A stretch of DNA of 64,000 nt. It comes from Jeotgalibaca ciconiae (GTDB lineage Bacteria > Bacillota > Bacilli > Lactobacillales > Aerococcaceae). Numbering within the stretch: position 1 is the stretch's first letter; each line of letters begins with the position of its first letter. The notes beneath the pieces are model-generated. The model ran no database searches. It saw only the letters and a program-made list of their open reading frames with translations, and was not told where the DNA came from. Positions 44,644 through 55,197 of this stretch are shown one piece after another. A program made the translations under genes and the position numbers. The DNA is taken from the NCBI RefSeq assembly GCF_003955755.1, contig NZ_CP034465.1:372001-436000 (forward strand), written 5' to 3'.

Positions 44644-46528
44644 CCGTTAAAGAAAGTTTGAACGGTAAAATTGGCAATTCGCTGTTTTCTTCCAGCAAAA
44701 TACCAGAAGGATTATTTCGCCATGCATAACGTATTTCTTGATACTCATCTTCATTATTGAACGAGACGATTATTTTATTCTGCTCGATAATTGAATTTAC
44801 AGAGTGCCATTTATTATTTTTATCTAGCAATTCAATATCAACTTTTGTTCCATTTATGAGTTTTAACTGTTTTACTGATGGGCCAAAAGATAAAACATAT
44901 TGATTTCCATATTTTTGAATTTCTTCTATTTCTGGATTTTTATGAGATGTTGGTATGGAATATATTTCATCCAAAGCCCAATTAGCTAGGCGGTTTCCAA
45001 GAGTTTTCTTATCAGGTGGATGTAGTTCGTTTTCTATACCAACATCTATCGCTGAAACCATCCCCGTATTATCTACGTCCCTACTGATTAAACTTTGTTG
45101 AAAACGCAATTCTGCCCACTTGCGATCATCAATAAGTACAGTTGGTTCCGTATAATTAGCTAATTGGATAAAATAAAACGGTAATTTTTCTCTCCATAAA
45201 TTTCTCCAATCATTTATTAATGCTTCAAAATATTCTGCATATCTTGCTGGTTTTCCAGTATTTGATTCTCCTTGGTAAAATAAAAACCCTCGAACAGGAT
45301 ATTTTTTTAATGGGTAAATCATTGCATTATAAACTCCCGAAGGCTTATATTGAAAAAATGTAGTAGGTTCTATCGATTGCTTCATCTCTGCACCTATGCA
45401 ATAGCTCCAACAATCATCAAAGGACAAGCGACAATTTTTAGATTTAATACCATAAAAGTTATTAGGTATAAAACCTCCTATTTTATTCACTACCTCTAGT
45501 CTCACGACTAAGATATTTTTCCCTTTTTTAAGAACATTTTTATCCAACTTGTATTTTCTAGGAGGATACCGATAATCTGTACGGCCTATACGAATGCCAT
45601 TTATAAAAGTATCATCCGAATCAATCAATGTTCCCAACCAAAGTACTTTGTTTTCATCATGCAATAATTCATCTTCTATGAAGAATTCTTTTTTAAACCA
45701 AATTGATCCAGATATATTCTCCAAAGGAGTGTTATGAAACATTTGAGGGAGTTTAATACTTTTCCAATTGATATGATTTGAATCTGTCTCGTACCAAGGC
45801 TTATCTATGAAGCCTTTATCTAACGATGCTAATTTTTCATACCATTTTTTTGCTCTAAGTTCATCATTTCTTATCGTTTTTGCAACTTTTTCGGAATCTT
45901 TAAGAAACAAAAAATCCTCTTCGAATCCACCTAATTTTCGTAATGTATCTTCGCTTATCCAAGCTTCAATTGGAGTTCCTCCGACAGCAGTATGTAAAAT
46001 TCCTATCGGAACACCCAGTTCTTCATACAATTTTTTTGCATAGAAAAACGCTAAAGCAGAAAAATTCTGAATATGTTTTTGAGTTGCGGATATCCATCTA
46101 CCTTCAACAATTTCTTCTTGAGGATTTGTAAAATTATACGTCATTGGAACTTGAAATTGTCTTATAAGTGGGTAGTTTGCTTCATCAATTTCTTTTCTAT
46201 ATGAATCATATACTCTATGGATTGGAAGTTCCATATTGGACTGACCACCAGCAAGCCAGACTTCACCTATGTAGATATCATCAATCGTTTTACTAGAACT
46301 CCCATTTATTTGGAGTCGATAGGGACCCCCATGCTGATGTTTACCCAATTGAATTTCCCAATAGCCATTTGCTCTACTGATTGTGTGATGTATTTTTCCT
46401 TTAAACGAAACTGATATTCTCATTAAAGGTAAATCTTTTCCCCAAATTAATAAAGGTTTTTCCATTTGTAAAACCATGCCTTCACTAAAAAAGTTAGACA
46501 TGTTCAATATTACCTCTTTATTTTGCAT
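44621..46528 (-). CDS. SGNH sialate O-acetylesterase-type enzyme, probable xylan acetylesterase
   Basis: A 635-aa cytoplasmic protein with the SGNH hydrolase layout of sialate O-acetylesterases: nucleophile Ser97 in AGGQSNMELP, RGFLFYQGESNTG and His503 in ENELHPPDKK, with an inserted beta-sandwich domain (about 245-375). Such enzymes in xylan operons remove acetyl groups from xylo-oligosaccharides. There is no signal peptide. It is the last gene of the xylan operon, 63 bases after DUF975. Sialic acid genes are absent, which favours a xylan substrate. Confidence 0.8.
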   Translation of the reverse strand: MQNKEVILNMSNFFSEGMVLQMEKPLLIWGKDLPLMRISVSFKGKIHHTISRANGYWEIQLGKHQHGGPYRLQINGSSSKTIDDIYIGEVWLAGGQSNMELPIHRVYDSYRKEIDEANYPLIRQFQVPMTYNFTNPQEEIVEGRWISATQKHIQNFSALAFFYAKKLYEELGVPIGILHTAVGGTPIEAWISEDTLRKLGGFEEDFLFLKDSEKVAKTIRNDELRAKKWYEKLASLDKGFIDKPWYETDSNHINWKSIKLPQMFHNTPLENISGSIWFKKEFFIEDELLHDENKVLWLGTLIDSDDTFINGIRIGRTDYRYPPRKYKLDKNVLKKGKNILVVRLEVVNKIGGFIPNNFYGIKSKNCRLSFDDCWSYCIGAEMKQSIEPTTFFQYKPSGVYNAMIYPLKKYPVRGFLFYQGESNTGKPARYAEYFEALINDWRNLWREKLPFYFIQLANYTEPTVLIDDRKWAELRFQQSLISRDVDNTGMVSAIDVGIENELHPPDKKTLGNRLANWALDEIYSIPTSHKNPEIEEIQKYGNQYVLSFGPSVKQLKLINGTKVDIELLDKNNKWHSVNSIIEQNKIIVSFNNEDEYQEIRYAWRNNPSGILLEENSELPILPFKLSLTEIADASK

Positions 46529-46591
46529 ACATATATTCCTCTTTTCAGAACATCATAAATGTATTTTACTCATTAAATTAGACTGCTTTTC

Positions 46592-47452
46592 TTATTTTTT
46601 TACTAACTTTTGTTCATAAGAATCTCTATTGTCATTTATTTTTAACAAGAATTCCTCATTCATAATTGCCTTATAAAAAACTTGTTTTGCAGTTGCTTTA
46701 AATGGTTCAACATAAAATGAGCAGAGAAACATCACTGATCCAAACATGGTTAAAATACCTAGCGCTAAACCAAACACAATTGAAATACCATCAGCGCCCA
46801 TATCAAAACCAACTTGTACATTCGACCAGTTTGCCCAAATAAATAATACATATAAAATAGTCGGGATAAAGTACCATAATATATACGACAATTGTAGTAC
46901 TAAAAATACTCGTTTATATCCTTTCATTTTTTGGACACTTATTTTTAGCGTTTCTATTATTTTCATCTCAGGATTCTCTTTTAGTACATTGATTGCTTGA
47001 GAATATTCATATCCTTTTATAATTCCTGGAATAATAAATAACATACTCCACAACATTATTAAGGTTGTGCGCATCAAAATTAATTGACATGTTTTCCAAA
47101 ACACTTTATTGTCTAATACTTGGAAAATAGATTTAATCGAGAAATCTTTATTATTGATAATATCTAAAGCTAACCAACGATAACTCGTGCGAAGAATCCC
47201 AAAAGAAAAAAAGATAATCATTAAAAATAATAGCAGGAGAAAATTTTCGGAAATCAATGACACATAATCTATTGTTCCTCCATTAAAAAATAACGAATTG
47301 AACAGAATAGCATTATTCTGATTACTCACACTAAGTAATATTTGAGATAATATTGTTGGTATGAAAAAAGTCATCACATATCCAACCATTGCTAGTAACC
47401 AGTTTCCTTTTAATTTTAGTAACGCTTCTTCTCTAATATTTTTTACCGACAT
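46592..47452 (-). CDS. DUF975 membrane protein
   Basis: A 286-aa integral membrane protein of the DUF975 family, with a conserved N-terminus (NIREEALLKLKGNWLLAM) and about six helices; motifs IPGIIKGYEYSQAINVLKENPEM and MKGYKRVFLV are typical. Function unknown. It lies between the GH10 and acetylesterase genes in the xylan operon, with GGAGGAG before the ATG, so an accessory membrane role there is possible. Confidence 0.75.
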   Translation of the reverse strand: MSVKNIREEALLKLKGNWLLAMVGYVMTFFIPTILSQILLSVSNQNNAILFNSLFFNGGTIDYVSLISENFLLLLFLMIIFFSFGILRTSYRWLALDIINNKDFSIKSIFQVLDNKVFWKTCQLILMRTTLIMLWSMLFIIPGIIKGYEYSQAINVLKENPEMKIIETLKISVQKMKGYKRVFLVLQLSYILWYFIPTILYVLFIWANWSNVQVGFDMGADGISIVFGLALGILTMFGSVMFLCSFYVEPFKATAKQVFYKAIMNEEFLLKINDNRDSYEQKLVKK

Positions 47453-47485
47453 CTTTTCTCCTCCAATAGATATTCTCGCCTCTTA

Positions 47486-48487
47486 TTAATCAAAAAAATC
47501 TGTAATGCTTTCAAAACTCTTTTTAGGCTTACCGTCTTTGTCAAAAACAAGGGGCCAGTTTTTCCGGTCTTTTACTGGGAAATCACTTAACCAAGTGTAT
47601 CTGTCTGATACTCCCCAAAAGGTAACACTCTCAATATGCTCGCTGTATTCTCTAAATAGCTTGAATACATTTTCATATTTTTCAGCCTGTATTTCTAACA
47701 TTTGATTAGTCGGTTGAACTAAATCCGTTCTTGTATCTTCAAAATCAAATACAGAAATATCCATTTCAGTTATTTCAAGCTTGAGACCTAGCGAGGCATA
47801 TCTTTCAATCGCCTTCCGTATATCTTCAATAGAAGGATTGTTTAAATTCCAATGTCCCTGAAGACCAATCCCATCTATTGGAACTCCTCTCGCTACCAAT
47901 CCTTCTACAAGTTTGTATATTTTTTCTCTTTTTTCAGGATGTGATTCGTTATAGTCATTATAATATAAATTACTGACTGGATTTGCTTCTTTTGCAAAAT
48001 AAAAGGCTTTATCAATAAAATCTTCTCCGATAATCTCTAGCCAAGGAGATTTGCGCAATAAGAAATTACCGTGATCTTCCACAGCTTCATTTACAACATC
48101 CCATGAATAAAACGGGTCTTTAAAATGTTCCATCACAGTCTTTATATGCTCTTGTAGTCTGTTTAGAAGAACTTCTCTTGTTACAAGAGAACCGCTTTCA
48201 TTTTCAAAAACCCATCGTGGAGTCTGATTATGCCATACTAAAGTATGTCCACGCATTTCAATATTATGTTGTTTTGCGAAATCAACAATAGAATCAGCAG
48301 CTTCAAATGTATATTCATTTTCTCTGGGATGAAGAAGTTCAAACTTCATTTCATTTTCAGCAGTTATACTATTAAAATGAGTACTAATTAAATCTTTATC
48401 TTCTAAAACTGTTTTAGTATTTACTGCTGCTCCTATTCTAAAATAGTCTTTATATACTTCGTGTAATGTCATTTTTTTATTGGCCAC
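47486..48487 (-). CDS. GH10 endo-1,4-beta-xylanase, cytoplasmic
   Basis: A 333-aa single-domain GH10 xylanase. The acid/base is Glu134 in WDVVNEAVED and the nucleophile Glu241 in LEITEMDIS; TAENEMKFE and RGHTLVWHNQTP are standard. No signal peptide, so it belongs to the intracellular xylanases (such as XynA2 of Paenibacillus or IXT6 of Geobacillus) that cut short imported oligosaccharides. The start codon is GTG with AAAGGATG upstream. It follows GH115 after 72 bases. Confidence 0.95.
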   Translation of the reverse strand: MANKKMTLHEVYKDYFRIGAAVNTKTVLEDKDLISTHFNSITAENEMKFELLHPRENEYTFEAADSIVDFAKQHNIEMRGHTLVWHNQTPRWVFENESGSLVTREVLLNRLQEHIKTVMEHFKDPFYSWDVVNEAVEDHGNFLLRKSPWLEIIGEDFIDKAFYFAKEANPVSNLYYNDYNESHPEKREKIYKLVEGLVARGVPIDGIGLQGHWNLNNPSIEDIRKAIERYASLGLKLEITEMDISVFDFEDTRTDLVQPTNQMLEIQAEKYENVFKLFREYSEHIESVTFWGVSDRYTWLSDFPVKDRKNWPLVFDKDGKPKKSFESITDFFD

Positions 48488-48559
48488 GTATTTTCATCCT
48501 TTCTTTACTGATTATGATTTTATTTTTACAACTCAACGGGAATATTCCCATCAGTAGCT

Positions 48560-51500
48560 CTAGTTATTAATTTTGAAATAAAAATGTTGTTTTCTCGAAG
48601 ATTTATCTGTCTCCCATTCAACTTCTAGTTTGTATTCTCCTTTTTGGATAGAATCTTCGAAGCACTTATTTAACATCTCTTTTCCTTCTTTTTCTATTAC
48701 ACCAATTATACAATCTTCGCCAATTAGCTGTTTTTTTTCATTCAGTAGACGATATTTTATTTTATAGGAATGGGAATACTGATCAATATTCAAAAATCCT
48801 AACTGAACAATTATTTCTTCTGACGATCGGAGCGAAGGCCGAATGACCAATCTATCTTCATCTATCAGTTCAATGGATAATGAATGACTTCTCGATTCTG
48901 CCCAATTTTGATATGCTATTTTATGATATCCTGAAGTTAAATGATAGATTACTTCGTCTGTATCTTTTTGTTTTAAAAGTGGAATAGAATCAATCAACAT
49001 TTCACCGGTTAGACCATCAAATCGATATAATCCTGATTTTTCTGCAAATATACGAATCTCTCTTTCAGCAAATGCTACATTACCAGGTACGATATTATAG
49101 TCAGCAATTTCAGTGAACGAAATCGGAGAATAGTCTTTACCCACTTGTGGTGTTTCAGGTGGCCCAAGATATGATGGTTGCAAGCCTCCTAGATCCAAGA
49201 TGATTTTTTGTATAATTACTTGTGGATCAACCATTGCTACTTTTATTACATGGTTACCTGCTTCACTACTATCCAAAGTAACTTTTAATTCTCGAATGTT
49301 ATAAATCACACTTTTTTCCCAGTCTGATTCGTGGAAACTACCATTTTTTCCATACTGGACTGCATCAATAATTTGGAACTCCTCCTCATCAATTGTCACT
49401 CCTAGACGTAACCCTCTTTCAGGTGTGAAATCGAGTGATGGCGCTACGAATATTGTTGCTGTATATTTTCCTGCAGATGGAAAATATACGTCATATTCCA
49501 AAATTGGAGCTTCAGAAATTGAATATTCTTTATCCGTTTTTACTGGAAAGATTCCCATAGAAGACATTGTTCGTCCATATTTCGGAATTGTTTCCCAGCT
49601 GTGATACTTCGTATCTTTTTTTCGTGAATAATGCTCCGCTTCAATTGATATGACCCCGTCTACAGGAACAAATCCTTTCATTTGATTAATTTTATCGGAA
49701 GAAGGATTATAAACTGAAATTCTTAATTTTTCTTTTAATGGAGTTCCTAATTGATAAATGACTACAGTACCTTTAACATTCTCTCCGTTTGGTACTTTCT
49801 TCCAATCAATGGAGAATGTAATACGAACTTGATTAATCACTTTAGTAGTTATTAAAGAAGGTTGAATCCATTCATCTTGACTTTCTATTTTAATTTCAAT
49901 CGGCTCTTTCCCTTTATTATAAATATCAACAGCCATTTCTCTCTTCGTAAATACATTAGTCGTTAAATTTCCAACCACATTAACATCCATTTCACCTTTA
50001 TCTTTTCTATCATAACGAGTAACTTCTGGCATGACCTGTTCTTCAGGTTGTTGCCAATAGGTGTATCCAATATGAATTTGATCCATCATGTGATTCCATT
50101 TTCCTAATGCTGTACGTTTGTTATAATCAAAAGCTAGCATTTTATCTTCTAGAAAGAGCAATTCTGCTTCCCTTGCTGCTACATTTGCGCTGCTTCTTTC
50201 TTTTTCTGAGTACAATTTACTTTTCTCAGCAAGTAAGTGAAGTTTCAATACGGTAAATGATGCTTTTGCTGGATAATAAGCAACTTGGAAGAATGTATCT
50301 TTTTTCTCTTCAGGAAGGTTATTCATTAATTCTTCCGCCAATTCAATGATTTCTTCGAATTCATTTAATATTCGTTCTGCTTCTTGATAGTGTTGATGGC
50401 TATATAGTTCAACTCCATTTAACATTTCAGGCTTTATTCTTCCATTTTGTTTAGAATAACCATGTATAATCTTTGCTACTCTTAAACCAAACTCTTCACC
50501 AAAATAATAATTTGCCCAATCAACACTATAATCCCATAATGAATCTTTGGAGAAATCATCCACATTCCACGCCATACGCAAGAAAAATTCCATTTGAAAT
50601 TCCATCGGTTTTAAATCGCCAACATTCAAAATCCATATTTTAGTAGCATTATATGCGTACGATTTATGCATTTGTTCCCAAATCTTTTCAATTGGAACGG
50701 TATTTACCCATTTATAATTACGTGGTCCTCCTACATAATCAAGGTGGTAGTATATACCTGCTCCACCTTTTCTACTCTGCTCCGATTCAGTTGGCAATCT
50801 ACGTATATTTCCAAAATTATCATCACCCCATAATAACGTAACATCGTCAGGAACAGTCATTCCGGCATCATAATAATCTTTCACTTCTTTATAGAGAGCC
50901 CATAATTGAGGAACCTCTTCCAGCTTCTTATCATTGTGAGTCTCTTTAATAATTTTTCGTTGATCTTCTACAATTTTTTCAAGTAACTGACTTTTTTCTT
51001 CAAAAGTCAGATTTCCCTCCATTGCTTCATCACCATCTCCTCGCATCCCTAGATTGATGATAGTTTCATAATTTTTACTTCTTTCGATACCTTCTCTCCA
51101 GAAATCATAAAGATAGTCCCTGTTTGTATGATAATCCCATGGTCCTTTTTTATGTTTCTTCCAGTCACCATGAGGACGGTTCATCGGTTCGTGATGGGAA
51201 GTTCCAATAACAACACCATATCGATTTGCCGTTACAATATTTTTCTCATCATCTTCATAGAAAGTACTATCCCACATTGCTGGCCAATGATAGTTAGCCT
51301 TTAATCGTAAAGTTAACTCAAAAATTTTTTCATAGAATTCATGAGTAAAATCAGGATAGTTTTTCCGTACCCATGTCATTAAAGATGGTCCCTCATCATT
51401 CAAAAAGAAGCCTCTATATTGAACAGAAGGTTCTCCTTGGAAATAGCTTCCTTTTTTTACATATACTTCTGAACGAGATAAAATTGGAACATCCATCCAC

Positions 51501-51922
51501 CAATACCATGGAGAAACCCCCATCTTTTCCACTAAGTCATAAATTCCATAAATAGCTCCTCGATTGTCACTTCCTACAATTACAAGTATTTCTTCAAATT
51601 GCGGAACTTTGATCGTCTGGATTAAAAATGACTCCCATTTCCCTTTTAGATTTTCTAAATCAACTTTCGAAATTAATTTTTCTAGCCAATCATCAGTACC
51701 TAACGTACCAATTACAATCGCCTTTTCCTTTTTTGGTAAAGAGTTTTTTAATTCTGGTTGACGAGAAGTTACTTTAAAAATATCTTTTTGTAAATCTTGA
51801 ATTGCTCTTTTAACGCTTTCATGTTCATTTTCCGAATAATGTATTTTTGTCGCTCCATCCTGGTTGACTACTGGAAAAGTATCTTCAACAAATTCAAATG
51901 TAATATATTTGGGTCCAAACAA
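48560..51922 (-). CDS. GH115 xylan alpha-1,2-glucuronidase
   Basis: A 1120-aa enzyme of GH115, releasing (4-O-methyl)glucuronic acid from xylan, including from internal residues. The N-terminal domain (1-160, with GSDNRGAIYGIYDLVEKMGVSPWYWWMDV) leads into a TIM barrel (YRGFFLNDEGPSLMTW, GTSHHEPMNRP, NLGMRGDGDEAM, WGDDNFGNIRR) and further beta domains ending in a GH115_C region plus an extra C-terminal sandwich. No signal peptide. The start is TTG seven bases after GGAGGG. A terminator-like hairpin separates it from the upstream GH43 gene. Confidence 0.9.
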   Translation of the reverse strand: MFGPKYITFEFVEDTFPVVNQDGATKIHYSENEHESVKRAIQDLQKDIFKVTSRQPELKNSLPKKEKAIVIGTLGTDDWLEKLISKVDLENLKGKWESFLIQTIKVPQFEEILVIVGSDNRGAIYGIYDLVEKMGVSPWYWWMDVPILSRSEVYVKKGSYFQGEPSVQYRGFFLNDEGPSLMTWVRKNYPDFTHEFYEKIFELTLRLKANYHWPAMWDSTFYEDDEKNIVTANRYGVVIGTSHHEPMNRPHGDWKKHKKGPWDYHTNRDYLYDFWREGIERSKNYETIINLGMRGDGDEAMEGNLTFEEKSQLLEKIVEDQRKIIKETHNDKKLEEVPQLWALYKEVKDYYDAGMTVPDDVTLLWGDDNFGNIRRLPTESEQSRKGGAGIYYHLDYVGGPRNYKWVNTVPIEKIWEQMHKSYAYNATKIWILNVGDLKPMEFQMEFFLRMAWNVDDFSKDSLWDYSVDWANYYFGEEFGLRVAKIIHGYSKQNGRIKPEMLNGVELYSHQHYQEAERILNEFEEIIELAEELMNNLPEEKKDTFFQVAYYPAKASFTVLKLHLLAEKSKLYSEKERSSANVAAREAELLFLEDKMLAFDYNKRTALGKWNHMMDQIHIGYTYWQQPEEQVMPEVTRYDRKDKGEMDVNVVGNLTTNVFTKREMAVDIYNKGKEPIEIKIESQDEWIQPSLITTKVINQVRITFSIDWKKVPNGENVKGTVVIYQLGTPLKEKLRISVYNPSSDKINQMKGFVPVDGVISIEAEHYSRKKDTKYHSWETIPKYGRTMSSMGIFPVKTDKEYSISEAPILEYDVYFPSAGKYTATIFVAPSLDFTPERGLRLGVTIDEEEFQIIDAVQYGKNGSFHESDWEKSVIYNIRELKVTLDSSEAGNHVIKVAMVDPQVIIQKIILDLGGLQPSYLGPPETPQVGKDYSPISFTEIADYNIVPGNVAFAEREIRIFAEKSGLYRFDGLTGEMLIDSIPLLKQKDTDEVIYHLTSGYHKIAYQNWAESRSHSLSIELIDEDRLVIRPSLRSSEEIIVQLGFLNIDQYSHSYKIKYRLLNEKKQLIGEDCIIGVIEKEGKEMLNKCFEDSIQKGEYKLEVEWETDKSSRKQHFYFKINN

Positions 51923-51963
51923 TGGATAACCCTCCGTTCATAGTTTTCTTATCGTTTGATAAA

Positions 51964-52004
51964 AACAAAAGGACTGAGACATAATCCTCAATCCTTCTTT
52001 TGTT
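51964..52004 (-). terminator. Terminator-like hairpin between GH43 and GH115
   Basis: AACAAAAGGA...TGAG (from 51964) pairs with CTCA...TCC...TTTTGTT (to about 52004); on the minus strand TTTTTAT follows. Probably a partial terminator lowering GH115 and downstream expression. Confidence 0.55.
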
Positions 52005-52040
52005 CATCTTCCTCCTACAATGGTTCAATAATCATCATTC

Positions 52041-53648
52041 CTACATTTCTTTATATCTGAAATAATCAAAGTCGGCATGCTTACGTCTGCCAGAAGTATC
52101 AATACAACTCATACCTACAAATGCTCCTGTAAAAAATCCAGCTTGTTCAATATAATCATCTGACAGTTTATAGGAGTCAAATCTAACTTCAATTTTATGC
52201 CATGTCTCTCCATCAAATGAATATGAGTATTGATAGAACTTCTTGTTTACATTTACTTTTAAATACACTTCTTCTACGCCTTCCGGAACACTGATTTCAT
52301 TTCCTGCAATTGGACGTGTCGTAATGAATTTTTCACAATTTACTAAATCCAGTACTTTTCCTTTTTGCTCATTCCAAGTTAAATGTAGACTTGTCCAGTT
52401 GCGGGTATTGTAGTAACACACTAATCCGGCTTGTTGCTGGAAGCTTTCTGGATTAAATTCTACTTTTGTCTCTGCTTCAAATTCAAAACTTTGCCATCTT
52501 CTTGCTACGAATGATTGTGTGAACAATGAATGGAAAGATTCTCTTCCATATAAACGTAAGTACCCTGAGCGATCTTCTAAAGAACCAATATCTTCATTGA
52601 AAGGTATACGTAATGTTTGGAAATGAATATTTAAATTTGCTGAATCAAAATCGTCTTTTTCCAGATAATTTGTTTCCCATTTTTGTTCTGGTAAATCAGG
52701 AGCTTCTATTTCTAAACTTGGTTTATTTCCTCCTAATACGTATGGCCAATCATTTTCCCAATATAATTTTTGTAGAGCTGTTTCGCGGCCTAAAGGACAA
52801 AACCCTCTTCCTTGTGCTAATTTCATATCTTCTGGTCTAATAGGCCTACCTGTCAAATGTGCTAAATACCACTCACCATTTTGTGTTTCTACAATTGATG
52901 CATGTCCCGCTTTTTGTAGCTCAATATCTGGATAGGGATAAGAAGTTATTAATGGATTACCAGGATGTACCTCATACGGTCCTCTTAAATCCTTTGATCG
53001 AGCGATTGTAGCTTGATGTTCATACTTCGTCCCACCTTCAGCAGTCAATAAATAATAATAGCCATTCATTTTATAAAGATGAGGTGCTTCTACAAGTCCC
53101 CACTCAGTGCCTTTGAAAATTATTTCAGGATTTCCAATTAATTTTTTTTCAGTATGATCATACTCTTGTAGTACAATACCGTAAAATTGATGATTACCTA
53201 CTCGAGGATCCCATAACATATTAATTAAATACTTTCTTCCATCTTCATCGTGAAAGAGTGATGGATCAAATCCTGATCCATTTAAATAAATGGGTCTACT
53301 CCATTCACCGTCAATGGTGTCACAAGTTGTTAAGTAGTTATAGCCATCTTTCCAGGTATTTCCTTCTACAACCTTCACATCAGAATAGATTAACCAGAAT
53401 TTACCGTCTTGATAACTTAGTTGTGGAGCCCATACTCCTCCAGAATCTGGATTTCCTCTCATATCTAATAAATCAGTTGTATTTAAAGGTTGACTTACTA
53501 ATTGCCAATTAACCAAATCTTTTGAATGATGAATTTGTACTCCCGGGAACCATTCAAATGTTGATGTTGCAATATAGTAATCTTCTCCAACTCTACACAT
53601 ACTTGGATCTGGATTAAAACCTTTTAAAATCGGATTCATAATTTTCAT
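52041..53648 (-). CDS. xynB: GH43 beta-xylosidase
   Basis: A 535-aa cytoplasmic enzyme releasing xylose from xylo-oligosaccharides. It matches the Selenomonas SXA type (GH43 subfamily 11): base Asp14 (GFNPDPSM), Asp128 (GSGFDPSLF) and acid Glu187 (GLVEAPHLY), almost the same numbering as in that enzyme. A C-terminal beta-sandwich (about 325-530) completes the active site in this subfamily. AGGAG precedes the ATG. Confidence 0.93.
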   Translation of the reverse strand: MKIMNPILKGFNPDPSMCRVGEDYYIATSTFEWFPGVQIHHSKDLVNWQLVSQPLNTTDLLDMRGNPDSGGVWAPQLSYQDGKFWLIYSDVKVVEGNTWKDGYNYLTTCDTIDGEWSRPIYLNGSGFDPSLFHDEDGRKYLINMLWDPRVGNHQFYGIVLQEYDHTEKKLIGNPEIIFKGTEWGLVEAPHLYKMNGYYYLLTAEGGTKYEHQATIARSKDLRGPYEVHPGNPLITSYPYPDIELQKAGHASIVETQNGEWYLAHLTGRPIRPEDMKLAQGRGFCPLGRETALQKLYWENDWPYVLGGNKPSLEIEAPDLPEQKWETNYLEKDDFDSANLNIHFQTLRIPFNEDIGSLEDRSGYLRLYGRESFHSLFTQSFVARRWQSFEFEAETKVEFNPESFQQQAGLVCYYNTRNWTSLHLTWNEQKGKVLDLVNCEKFITTRPIAGNEISVPEGVEEVYLKVNVNKKFYQYSYSFDGETWHKIEVRFDSYKLSDDYIEQAGFFTGAFVGMSCIDTSGRRKHADFDYFRYKEM

Positions 53649-53725
53649 TTTTCATATTCTCCTTTTAAAATAATTATTAATTTTACAAGAACAATAAAAC
53701 TGATCAGAAATTCTATATGATTTTT

Positions 53726-54409
53726 TTATCCTAATGTATACTTCTCTCTTATTTCTTTTATGATTGAATAATTATAATTAACAAGGAAGTATACTAATAA
53801 ACTACAAATAAATAGCAATATCAATTCTGAAATATAAAACACTAAAACAAATAAAGTAAATAAAGTAGCAAGATTTCCAAAAGTTATTTTTATTTTGGTT
53901 AAGCTATAAAATGCTCCTAGCTTTAACAAGTCTTTTATTTTAAATTTAAATTTAATATTAATCATGAAGGTTGGGATCATATATAAAATCACTAAAATCG
54001 TTAAAAACAAGAAGAAAAAGAAACCTAGAGAACTGCCTGATTCATAAAAATAAAATACATCCGTAAATAATATTAGTAGAATAAATAAAAAGGGAATCCA
54101 AATTTTTAAAGAATCAAAAAAATTCTTTTTATAGTAAGTTACAAAATCTTTAATCGGCGTAGAAAAATCATCAATCTCAATTATTTTAAAGGTAGAACCA
54201 ATTATTGCTGCAAGCGCTGGTCCTGAAGGTATAATACTAAGTAAATAGAGTGAAATATTTGAAAAACTTTTCTCTAAAAATAAAATAAAAATAAAAAACA
54301 AACTATTGCTTAATAAAAATATTATATTTATACCAAAAAACCAGTATATATTTTGAGTTATTTTATATAATTTCCCACTCCCAAATTCTTGTTTTTGTTC
54401 TTCTCCCAT
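53726..54409 (-). CDS. DUF624 membrane protein (YesL type, second copy)
   Basis: A 227-aa membrane protein with about five to six helices and the LLSIIPSGPALAAIIGSTFKI segment typical of DUF624. It is much more AT-rich and hydrophobic than the copy in the uronide locus. As there, it sits next to an oligosaccharide ABC transporter. GGGGGA precedes the ATG. It follows the GH39 pseudogene directly. Confidence 0.7.
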   Translation of the reverse strand: MGEEQKQEFGSGKLYKITQNIYWFFGINIIFLLSNSLFFIFILFLEKSFSNISLYLLSIIPSGPALAAIIGSTFKIIEIDDFSTPIKDFVTYYKKNFFDSLKIWIPFLFILLILFTDVFYFYESGSSLGFFFFLFLTILVILYMIPTFMINIKFKFKIKDLLKLGAFYSLTKIKITFGNLATLFTLFVLVFYISELILLFICSLLVYFLVNYNYSIIKEIREKYTLG

Positions 54410-54430
54410 CTCTCTTCCCCCTTTTCTTTA

Positions 54431-55077
54431 TTAATAGCGCATCAATCGAGAATCACCTAATCCTTCATAGATTTGTTTTTCTTCTTCTACAAACCAGATT
54501 TCATATAAACTAATTTCATTTTTTCTAACATTATATTTAATTCAAGCTTATTATCTTTCACCGCTGTATTTGTATACTTTTTTATAGGTTTATCAGTTCT
54601 TTTGAAGGAAATCATGATCACTCAAGCGTTCCCATGTTCTTCTTTCACAATACTCTTATTAATAAATACTTTCTTTGCATTGATTTGATTTGATGAAATG
54701 CCATGAGTCCAAAACCACCATGAGAAATACTGTTTGATATATCTTCTTAGAATTCATCTGAAATTAACCAGTATGAGAAAGAATCAACATAGTCACTGCC
54801 CAAACTTAAATTCTTTGCTTGGAGCTATATCTTGATAAACGGTAAGGAGAATTAACACCAAAATACAGTCTGTTTTCCAGAAGCGAGATGTTCAAAAATA
54901 AATACTAATCCAATAAATTGCTTTAACCCTAAATTCAAAAAAGAATCAAAAATATGATCTACGCATGTATTTAAATCCAATATCTTTTTGGACGACTGCC
55001 AATGCATCCATGTATTCTTTTCTCAACGCAAGGCTTAACCTGCCTGTGCCAATACAGTGTTTCCAGTTTTCATCCTG
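54431..55077 (-). pseudogene. Decayed GH39 beta-xylosidase
   Basis: No intact frame exists here, but minus-strand translations in shifting frames give GH39 pieces in the correct order. From 55077: WKHCIGTGRLSLALRKEY then MDALAVVQKDIGFKYMR (GH39 N-terminus). After a loss of about 30 residues: DHIFDSFLNLGLKQFIGL and HLASGKQTVFW, ending in a stop. Then DYVDSFSYWLISDEF, SHGGFGLM, and a final ISLYEIWFVEEEKQIYEGLGDSRLMRY-like tail stopping at 54431. Only about 650 of some 1500 bases remain. It sits between LplA and DUF624 inside the xylan operon, where an active xylosidase would belong; GH43 now supplies that activity. Confidence 0.85.
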
Positions 55078-55132
55078 CTTTCATTAACAAAAATGTTCCT
55101 GTTCACTATAATTTCTCCTAATCGTAAATATA

Positions 55133-55162
55133 GGGCTGCCTTCACAATATGGAAGGCAGCCC
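55133..55162 (-). terminator. Hairpin after the LplA-type binding protein
   Basis: GGGCTGCCTTC (55133-55143) pairs perfectly with GAAGGCAGCCC (55152-55162), 35 bases downstream of the stop codon; the following minus-strand sequence is only moderately T-rich (TATATTTA). Confidence 0.65.
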
Positions 55163-55197
55163 AATCATATTTACAACTTTATCACTGCCTAATTCGA

